The position numbers and the translations under genes are program-made. From assembly GCA_012931725.1 (NCBI GenBank), contig CM022944.1, positions 110,446,603-110,510,602 of the forward strand: 64,000 bases of DNA, written 5' to 3'. The notes beneath the pieces were generated by a model, which was given only the letters and a program-made list of their open reading frames with translations, made no database searches and was not told where the DNA came from. Shown here in pieces: positions 55,486 to 64,000 of the stretch (positions are counted from its first letter, which is position 1; every line of letters starts with the position of its first letter). The DNA comes from Litsea cubeba (taxonomy: Eukaryota; Streptophyta; Magnoliopsida; Laurales; Lauraceae).

Positions 55486-56763
55486 GGGAAATTCTATATG
55501 CACCACGTCATTTGCTGAACCCACCCACTTTTTAAAAAATACCCAAAATACCCTTTTTTTCTCTCCCCTGCAGATCACGATTCTCCTTCTCCGCCAGCCT
55601 TCTTCCTTTCCTCCTGCCACCTGCACCCACTGCGCACCACCCTCTTCATCTCCCTCTCTCTTCACCATCTTCTCCTCTGCCAGCTTCACCCTCTCTATCT
55701 CCGTTTTTCCCTCCGCCCAGCAACTTTCTCCGCCCCACTGCGCACCCATCTCTCTCTTTCTCCCTCTCTGCCATCGCCGGCTCCATCTCCCTTCTCTCTC
55801 TCATTCATCTCCCCCCATTCTCTTCTCCTTCTTTTGTTTCTCTCTATCCCTGCTTCACCATATCTTTCCTTCCATCTCCATTTTTCCCCTCCGCCCTCTC
55901 TTGATCACAGTCTTCTCCAGAGGTGCACGGCGTTTCGGAGCCGTGCACATAGAGAGGTGCACGACCGGAAAACCCCGTGTATTTTTCACTTGCACGGTTT
56001 ATCATATCCGTGCACCGAGCGCAGTTTTCTCCAAATGTGCACGGAGTTTCGGAGCCGTTCACATGAGAGGTGCACGGCTGGGAATCCCCGTGCATTTATC
56101 AATTGCACGGTTTATCATAACTGTACACATGAGATATGCACGGCTACCTCCCTCTCCCCACCCGCAGGCGACGAACGATCCTTCTGCAGTCCCAGTCGCC
56201 CTGCTGCGCGTAGCAGATCGCCACCTCCCATGCAGGTGCCGTTCCTGGCCGACGACGTGGCGCCTTTTCTAATGAGAAAACCCTAACCCCAAAACCCTCT
56301 CCATCTCTCTTTCTCCTACGAAACCATCTATCCACAAATCAAAGACCATCACCATCATCTGATCGAGTGAGATGGGATTACAGAGGCTAGAGGAAGATCA
56401 ATTCCATTGGGACAGTGGCTCCCAAAAACCGCCTTCTTCTGTCTGGAGCGGCTCCATCCTCTGTGGCGACCTCAACAAGGTCACCCTCGGCCAGGAACGG
56501 CGCCACGTCGGCCAGGAACGGCGATCTTCCATCTCCCCGTCCTCCGCCCTCTCCATCTCCATCTCCCCCTCCTGTCTCTCTCCCTCTCCCTCCCTTTCTC
56601 TCTGTCACTCCCTCCCCTGCAGGTAGCACCAAGGGGATGGCGGGCGGAGGTTGTCGGAGGTCGCCGGAGCAGGGAGAGGGAGGGATATTTTCGTCACGTG
56701 TAATTTTTTTTTTTAAAATGTGGGTGTGTTCAGCATTGTATGTGGGTGAATATAGAATTTCCC
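55486..56763. mobile_element. 1.28-kb Mutator-like element with GC-rich interior
   Basis: Long inverted ends of ~55 bp begin GGGAAATTCTATAT on both sides and share GCTGAAC, then CCCACTTTT-like text. The flanks are a 9-bp duplication with one mismatch: CACCCGCGC (55477-55485) and CACCCGAGC (56764-56772). The interior is CT-rich and GC-rich, unlike the surrounding AT-rich DNA, with a duplicated ~114-bp hairpin unit (about 55921-56120) and an inverted internal pair (56229-56257 against 56489-56523). No transposase. It has the form of a Pack-MULE, but I recognise no captured gene. Confidence 0.85.
55921..56140 (+). repeat. Duplicated ~114-bp unit with GTGCAC hairpins inside the Mutator-like element
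   Basis: Unit 1 has GTGCACGG and CCGTGCAC arms at 55923-55930 and 55941-55948. Unit 2 has GTGCACGG and CCGTTCAC at 56037-56044 and 56055-56062. Both continue through TTGCACGGTTTATCATA. A partial third unit follows. Confidence 0.88.
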
Positions 56764-56772
56764 CACCCGAGC

Positions 56773-59555
56773 CAAGGAGATAAACAGAAAATGTTAGACG
56801 ATTGAGCCACCCCAACTTTTGTTAAGGTTTGGCAATTGACATTGGTATTGCCAAACTCGAAGTTTTATAGATTTCAATAGTAATCAGATTGAGAAAGTAG
56901 TTAGGAGCATATATTTTAGAACATATATAGAAGCTCATAACTTAAAAATGTGCTTAAAATAAAAGAGAAATAATTATGTTGTGCATAATTATCACAAATC
57001 ACAATAATTGTTAGATCATTTTATGCTTACAAATATTTTTTACACTCACCTAAGTTATATAGGCCCTCTGATTGATCAAGCAGAATTTTAGCACCCAGCA
57101 ATTCTTAAATTTCTAATATCCTCAAAACTCACTTCTCTAGTAAGATGGAGGACCCAAGTAGGGCACAAAGACTTTTCAAACCCCTAAGCCCCCTTCATTA
57201 TCATCCTTTTTGGTGGATCCAGAGGCTCAACCATTCCTAAGCTATACTTTAAACTGAGGAACAAGCTGAAAGAAAGCAAACATATCCTTATGGATAAAAC
57301 TAAAACTAAAAATTATCTCGAACTACTCCTAGAATATAGGTCCTCACTATGTAACTACTCTATCCCGATTACACGTATCCCTTACATGGATAAAACTAAG
57401 AATTATCTGAAACTACTCCTAGAATTTAGTTCCTCACTATGTTAAATATCTGTATCTCACTAAAGATCTCTGGTTGAAAGCCCTCATTATCTAACTCATT
57501 CATCCAATAAAAGCTCCTAGAATTCCTCACTTTTTTAACGTAAAAGATATACTAAGATTAGAAAACTCTCACACAAATAAAGGAAGAAAAATAAAATCAA
57601 TGCCCATGTGTAGGAGACATCCACCCAAACACCAAGTACAACTAAATAACATAGGCCTCCAAGGCGAAATCCTAACAACCCATTGTTTAGTCAACATAAT
57701 ATTATCTGATCAACTCACATAGGAAAAGATCATTGGAAAGAGGTTTTATCTCATTGAAGATGAAGTGAAATTTTCATGGACCCTGTCTAGAATTAACTCA
57801 TGAGATGATGTTGAAGGAATCACTTTCCACAATTAATACTTCTAAGAATCTTTCAGAATATAAGCAAAGAGCTTTTAAAATATTATAGCTTGAATCTCAG
57901 TTTCGTTGAAATCCTTCTCCTAAATATGTTTGGAAAACATGAATAAGACCTCCCCCTTTCAAGTACGAAGAACTCCTCTGATGAATAAGACCTCCCCCTT
58001 CCTCACTATGTAACTCTTAAAACGTATGCTTCCTAATTGGGAATGTTATTGTGGCAGTTGTTTCCTAATTTATAAGAGCGTTTGTTTTGCTTCACCTTTT
58101 CTCCATTTGAGTACTATTTTTTTTCCCTTTATTGTACTACATTAAATCATATAGATGATTTTTTTGTGTCCATATTCTTTTCCTTCGTCAATATTTGGAA
58201 ATTTTGCCCTATTACTCTTATGAGAATTCCTCAAAATTAGCCTTTTTTTCAAAATTTTGAAGAATCTTAAATATAAATTTTTTTCTTCTTTCTTCTTTTG
58301 CCTAAATCAATCTAATGAATTATGCACTTTACTTTTGCAAATTTATCTCACTAGTTTTATTCTACATATTAAATATTTTTCACTTCTTTCTTTACTTTTT
58401 AATAAAAATCTAAAATATATAATTAAGTTTCATTTGCTAGATTTTCAACCTTTATTCTCATATACATATATATGAAAATATTCATGTGCAGAATATATTC
58501 AATTTCTTGAAAGTCTCGGCACTCTTTATTTGTAGGTCTACACTTCTTTGTTTCATAAGATTTTCAAAACTATCAACTATAATTGTATGAATAATCTATC
58601 AATTCTCGATGGTAATGTGGACTAAAATTCAAAATTAATTTTCTTGTTTTAAGGCTGTTGGCCCTACCCTGGAATGGACCTAGTACTCAAGAGTAAGGTA
58701 AAGACCTAGATAGAGTAGACCCTTCGAGGGATTTGGCCAACATGGGCCTAGCTCTGCATATATTTAGGGAAAGATGAGGAAAACCATGGGCCCAATCCAA
58801 TCCATCCCTTTGACAGGCCTACATATATGTCAAGGAAGTCCCTTTTATTTTGTTTTAGATTTAGTTCTTGAATTTTATTTTGTTTCAGTTTTATATTGTT
58901 TATGAGTTTATTTCTATTATCTTTTTATTATGGCGTGGGTATCCCTAGGGTCTTTGATCCATCAGTATTAATCCTTCGGGTGGAACCTACTAAACTCATA
59001 CAAATGCACACCAGACAAATCTGTGGTGGTTTCAAATACAAGATGCAGGCAAGCAAACCCATGCCTTATACCATTCTACCAACTCCCAAGTGAGTGACTA
59101 TTATTGATTATTAACTTAATGCTATGATGACTATTAGTACTTTTAAACTTTTTCTCTAGAGAAAAAAAGATTTCTACTAAGTTTTATTTTTCTAATTCTT
59201 AATTATAGTACATCTATCATTATCTTTTTTGTAAGTTTATCATTTTTACTTCTTTATATTTCATTGAAATATTACATTTGCTCATAAACTCCTAATTCCA
59301 TATTAATTCTCAGAAATCCATTATAATTAAACTCTATTATTTCTCCAAGTTTTCCCCTTCTTTTTATTACTGGACAAATACATTGCAGTAGGCATTTTTG
59401 CTACTAAATAATTATGAAAGGCAATTAACATTTTGAACTTTAAAAAAAAAATCTTTAAAAGTAATTTCTTTAAATATTAAAATTTCTGATAAGATTTAAG
59501 GGGTTATTTGACAATTTGGCTGGCCTGAATAGATCTGATTGAGACCATGAGCCTT
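56773..59555. other. AT-rich intergenic stretch without genes
   Basis: Contains a ~60-bp direct duplication (about 57290 and 57384: ATGGATAAAACTAA, then AACTACTCCTAGAAT, then TCCTCACTATGT) and repeated ATAAGACCTCCCCCTT (about 57943 and 57983). The rest is plain AT-rich sequence with no coding or RNA signal. Confidence 0.55.
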
Positions 59556-59557
59556 AG

Positions 59558-60747
59558 GTAGCGTTTAGTTCGCTGTAATGAAGGTCGGAATGGAATGGTC
59601 ATTCCAACGAAATGGTCATTGCAGCGGAATGGTCATTGCAGCGTTTGGTTTGCAAAAAATTAGCGGAATAACCATTACCTCCATAATCTCATTCCCTTAT
59701 GTAGAGGAATGGTCATTCCATTGGGGATGAGAAGGAATGGCCATTCCGTTCCTTTCTACTTTTTGTTGAGACCAAAATACTCTTGTTTCACATCTACCAC
59801 TATTATAAAAGAGAAGAACTTGTGTGGGCCCCAACTATATAATAATAATATAATCTATGCATCATCATCATGATTATTATTATTATTATAATAAGATTAT
59901 AAAGAGAAGAGTTTGTAAGGCCCTACCTATTATAATAATAATAATCTATACATTATTATTATTATTATTATTATAAGATTATAAAGAAGAAGAACTTGTA
60001 TAGGCCCCACCTATATAATAATATAATCTATACATTATTATTATTATTATAAGATTATACAAGAGAAGAACTTGCGTAGGCCCCACATATATAATAATAA
60101 TATAATCTATACATTATTATTATTATTATTATTATAAGATTATAAATTAGAAGAACTTATGTGGGCCCCACCTATATAATAACAATATAATCTATAAATT
60201 ATTATTATTATTATAAGATTATAAAAAAGAAGAACTTGTGTGGGCCCCACCTATATAATAATAATATAATCTATACATTATTATTATTATGATAATAAGA
60301 TTATAAAAGAAGAACTTGTGTGGGCCCCACCTATATAATAATAATATAATATATACATTATTATTATAATAATAAGATTATAAAGGAGAAGAACTTGTGT
60401 GGGCCCCACCTATAGAATAATAATATAATTTATACATTATTATTATTATTATAATAAGATTATAAAGGAGAAGAACTTGTGTGAGTCCACCTATAGAATA
60501 ATAATATAATCCATACATCATCTAACAAGGGTATTTTGGTCATACTTATGTAAATTTATTCCATTCCGGGCATCATTCCCGCTTACCAAACGCAGGAACA
60601 GGAATCAGTGGGTTGATTCCTCCAGCGTACCATATGTTGGAATGGTAATGACTATTTTAATATTCTTACCTCGTTCCATTCCAAATTCATTCCGATTTCC
60701 ATTTCATTTCTGCCTACAACCATTTCAGCGAAAACCAAATATTACCG
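59558..60747. mobile_element. ~1.2-kb non-autonomous DNA transposon carrying a minisatellite
   Basis: The left end GGTAGCGTTTAGTTCGCTGTAATG and the right end, reversed, GGTAATATTTGGTTTTCGCTG form an imperfect inverted pair (each described over its first ~20 bases). Both flanks are rich in GGAATGG and CCATTCC words that are mutually complementary (59585-59760 and 60535-60725). The middle is the array at 59800-60510. Target duplication not clear. Confidence 0.6.
59800..60510 (+). repeat. Minisatellite, ~60-85-bp unit, about ten copies
   Basis: Each unit runs GAAGAACTTGTGTGGGCCCC, ACCTATATAATAATAATATA, ATCTATACATTATTATTATT, then AAGATTATAAA. Length varies mainly by the number of ATT triplets. 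The units contain TGGGCCCCA palindromes and end within the same transposon. Confidence 0.92.
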
Positions 60748-62657
60748 TAGATTTTATGATTGGAATAAAAGAGCGAGCATGTGGGGGAGTAAGGATGATG
60801 TACCCCTTTTTTCCATGCGTTCAGACTGGGGTTTGATATTTTCGCATGTGATAGATGACTGAAGGTGGGAATGGGGCCCACTTCACCGGAATTGGTTGCT
60901 GTTATTGCTCAATTTAATTTTGGTGGTTAAGACACCTACACGTGATATGTATTGAGTGTTATATGTATGCAAAATCTACTTTTTCAGTCAATCCAATGCC
61001 AAAAGAAGTAGAGCTTTTTCTTGGATGCTGAATAGTTGAGGAGGGAGAAAGGAGAGCTTTTTCTTGCACGCCTCCACGTGTGCTGCTGCTCCTTCCAATA
61101 GATGGAGGGCTGTGATTTAGGCATACACAAGGTTGAGGAGTGGGGCCCACTGTGGATGGTGTCAGACTTTAAAATGATATCTTGTTTTTGATGTAAAGAG
61201 AAGAATAAAGACTGTCATTCTCTCTCTAAAAGGTTATCTCTTCAATTCCAACTTTATTGTACAGCTTTCAAGCAATAGTTTGGATAAATGATCACTAAAT
61301 TACAAGCACACCTTATTTGGGCTGTAATGGACTGGGGATTTGAGATTTCTATCACTTAATTCAAGTCCTGTCAAAATATTAAATAGGTCCAGATTATATA
61401 TACAGGCCCGGTCCAAAGTGAGCTGGGCCTTGATTGAGCACCCTTCTGTTAATGTAGGAACCTATCCAAGTGTATGTAGACAAAATCTCATATAGAGAGT
61501 ACACAGTTCTTAATTAGGATTTAGGACCAGCCAACATGAAAATGGCATTTTCTACTCATCATGTCATTATTCCATTAGATATCCCAACCATGCCACCCAA
61601 CCAATTCTTTCCTTCTCATATCTTCGTGCATTCACAGGAGAGTCATTGTCCATGTCATTTTCTCCATCATATTCAATTTAGATCGTGTCTGTCTCTCAAC
61701 TCCATCAATGCTGGTCCATCATCTCATCCTGTGGCCCAACGCCACCGCATGCTACAGCTACATACTTCTCTTCTAACATACAACAAAACAACCATCATTT
61801 ATGGTACATCAGAATCTGTAGTGGGCCTGTTTTGATTGTCCATCAAGCTAGCCCCACTATTTAGATGCTCTAGCCTCTAGCCCAGAAATTGGACCAGGCT
61901 ACCTGCTCATGAAGAAAGTCCCAATGGACAGATCTTGGCAATGGTCACCATTCAATTCCCATGTGGGGGCCCATAAAGAATTGATTGGCCTGGTTCTGGG
62001 TTCAGTTGGTCCTCATTTATTGCCCCACATGATGGGTTTCTTGGATCTTGAGCAAGTGCAAAATCACCGAAATGGAGGGATATTTGTATAGAGGTGTCCA
62101 TGATCCTCTATTTTATAATTGTGAAGGACCGGATCCAAATAATCAGGGTATGGATCTTAATGTGAAGCTTGTCGTTGGGGTGCATGGGTCTGAACCAAAA
62201 TTAATAACTTGGTTGAGTCCAGAACTACTAGGTACTAAGTTTGCCTGTATCTCAGTTATATTATAATATTATGCTTTCAAATCAAATACATTGTTTTTAA
62301 ATCTAATCATAGTGATTCCACTCAGATTTGGATCTGGATTTGCTGTACAATCTAGGTTGAGTTCGACTAAACGTGGACGCATACCAGTGGCAATCTAGTT
62401 CAGATTTGGGGCCAATCTACAACCCAAGTTCAAAGAGAGGATCATGATTCTTCCATGGAGAAGCCTTTGGGAGAGCTGAGGGGTGAAGGGGTACTTTTTT
62501 TGGTTGACCAGATTGGGCCCTCCAAAGTTGATCGGTTGCCGTAATCTAAGCGCAAAGGCTATAAAATATTAACCTACAAATGTCCTTTTGTGATCCTTTT
62601 CACTTCTATATGAGTTGTGAACTTGTGATTGTGGAATGTGGAAGCCTGCTATTATGG
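60748..62657. other. Intergenic stretch without recognised features
   Basis: Plain AT-moderate DNA up to the LTR boundary at 62658. A ~99-codon open frame at 61536-61835 has no family resemblance or neighbouring exon that I can see, and I do not call it. Confidence 0.5.
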
Positions 62658-62933
62658 TGTCACGACCCGGCCCCAAGATTTGATTAGCTCGGACAGACCC
62701 CGAGTCGCGAATTCATACTTACTCCCGTAAATTTCAGATTAACAAAAGCTAAAACGAAACTCACAAGGGATATCAATTACAACACTTGTCAACTGTACAC
62801 AATGGCGGAAATTATACATTGACAAAATGTAATACACAAGTTCATTCTACATTCAAGAAAGTCAACCACCGTATATTTAATACAATACGGGGACTTCTAA
62901 TTACATTCAAAATTGTTCATTTGCTCTGAGCGA

Positions 62934-63025
62934 TCAAATCCACTCGATTAAACCTCCTGGAGGTATCGGGCGGGCATCCTCCGCTGGCGGCGCGGCCTCG
63001 GCAGGACCGGCACGGGCATCTGGGC
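62934..63025 (-). other. Short open frame near the right LTR end (possible terminal exon)
   Basis: After AATGTCACAG the minus strand reads openly for 29 codons (PDARAGPAEAAPPAEDARP and on) to TGA at 62934, in the same two-base-offset phase as the frames at 6144, 15882 and 31340. Alanine- and proline-rich. Coding status unproven. Confidence 0.3.
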
Positions 63026-63539
63026 CTGTGACATTCATCAATAGTACTATGAACACGACGGTTCAACAAATACATACATGTTATGATAGTTCTAGCTATC
63101 ACATAATCCAATGAGACAATGCATTAATAATAATAACGGATCCAGTAATATCATTAAGCTGATATCTACATGGACACTCTTATTTAAGGGTTGTCAAATG
63201 GTATGGAATACGTCAGTGTCTTGATCAGAGATCACTAACTTCCACGAGGTTCCGGAACACCTCAAACATCCGCTGCAGCAGAAATAGTTCATTATGCAAT
63301 TCATGTTCAATGTAATTCATTCACACTTTCACGTGGTATCTAACCAATGGTTATCCAACATCTAAGCCAATCAAATGAGTGAAACATTCATTTTCCAATA
63401 CACGTACTATTTCCGATGAATATCATTTAAATTGTGTATTCGGAAACTTGAGTTTACACCTATGAAGGCTTATACATTAACAGTAATCAGCATGTATACA
63501 TTAGGCCTCAAAACAGATAATTTTTACGATTTCCTATAC

Positions 63540-63830
63540 AGCGTCGGTTCGCCTATCGGTCAGCCCATCGGTCGACCGACGGCTTCATGTCGGTTGACCG
63601 ACAATGCGTCGGTCAGAATTCCAGCGAGCCAGAATTCCCTGAATTCTGAACTACTTTTACACTATCGGTCGACCCATCGGTCGACCGACCACACTACGTC
63701 GGTGGACCGACCCACATCGGTCAGAATTCCAGAGAACTGAAATTCTCTGGAAAACAACAGGTTTCAACCTATCGGTTCGCTTGTCGGTTCGTCGGTCGAC
63801 CTGTCGGTCGACCGATAGCCACCCAAAAGC
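63540..63830. repeat. Palindrome array, core GTCGAC (right LTR)
   Basis: Exact CGGTCGACCG at about 63569, 63678 and 63804, with near copies at 63590, 63661, 63698, 63780 and others. A hairpin with arms CCAGAGAA and TTCTCTGG lies inside (63729-63750). The same core as in the 3878-17995 element, though the surrounding LTR sequence is different. Confidence 0.85.
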
Positions 63831-64000
63831 TCAATTCGAGCTTCAGGTTTCTGAAGCCAATTCTCTGGCTTCTTGGGTCTAATTGATTTCTAAGCATCCA
63901 AAAACATCATAAGGCATAAAACAAGTAAGTACTTGCCTTGTAGGAAGATTAATTGAAAGAAAACCCTTTGTTAGCTTGAATTTGAGACAAAACACTTGAA

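Larger units (their letters stand above)
62658..64000 (-). mobile_element. Chromovirus-type LTR on the minus strand, continuing beyond the window
   Basis: The boundary TGTCACGACCCGGCCCC at 62658 is the reverse of a GGGTCGTGACA LTR end, so the LTR lies on the minus strand with its 3' end here. Read on the minus strand from the window edge leftward it contains AAGGCAAGT (63931-63939), hairpins, a GTCGAC-core palindrome array (63540-63830) and a short open frame (62934-63025). The start and any coding region lie outside the window, so it may be a solo LTR or part of a full element. Confidence 0.75.

Noticed and set aside
55834..56286. Overlapping 100-150-codon frames in several phases
   Set aside because: They arise from GC-rich repeats inside the Mutator-like element; none stands out as coding.
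61536..61835. 99-codon open frame
   Set aside because: No recognisable family, no neighbouring exon or promoter, within the length expected by chance here.

Overview
This window is nuclear DNA from a flowering plant. It holds two intron-containing cell-wall genes on the minus strand, plant-type Ty3/gypsy retroelements primed by initiator-Met tRNA, LINE, SINE, hAT and Mutator-like remnants, and many AT-rich microsatellites. The low GC content and long introns argue against a grass. I cannot name the species. No rRNA, tRNA or CRISPR feature was seen.

Layout: 1-3877 is the 3' part of a long-LTR element, Tat-like by its tandem-repeat 3' UTR, which sits inside the 5' LTR of the next element. Positions 3878-17995 are a nearly full-length but coding-dead chromovirus: LTR, PBS, gag, protease, RT, RNase H, integrase, chromodomain, LTR. 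A 3.6-kb solo LTR flanked by an exact 5-bp target duplication is inserted in its 3' LTR. Positions 19372-24309 are a five-exon pectinesterase gene. Positions 25497-31877 hold a TRIM-like LTR and a 5'-truncated second chromovirus, whose LTR carries a 96-bp foldback MITE. Positions 32848-39025 hold a Mutator-type MITE, a decayed hAT transposon, a LINE and a SINE. Positions 39640-42560 hold tandem repeats and a possible Copia LTR remnant. Positions 43498-50101 are a three-exon GH31 alpha-xylosidase (XYL1-like). Positions 50805-60745 hold a LINE fragment, several non-autonomous DNA elements (one a 1.28-kb Mutator-like element), microsatellites and a minisatellite. From 62658 to the window end is another chromovirus-type LTR, on the minus strand.

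The two intact genes both act in the apoplast on the primary wall: one de-esterifies pectin and one trims xyloglucan. They share a strand but lie about 19 kb apart, so this is probably proximity and not a cluster.

The most interesting pattern is in the retroelements. Four unrelated-looking chromovirus-type LTRs share one internal order: a candidate leader, an AGGCAAGT site that looks like a GC-type splice donor, an AGAA/TTCT hairpin, an array of short palindromes with a family-specific six-base core (GTCGAC, GAGCTC or CTCGAG), and, near the LTR end, a 3' splice-like AG followed by a short open frame (acidic in three of four) in the same phase. The full-length element also has a good branch point and 3' splice site directly before the gag ATG. 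This suggests a spliced leader that removes most of the long LTR. These functional readings are inference.
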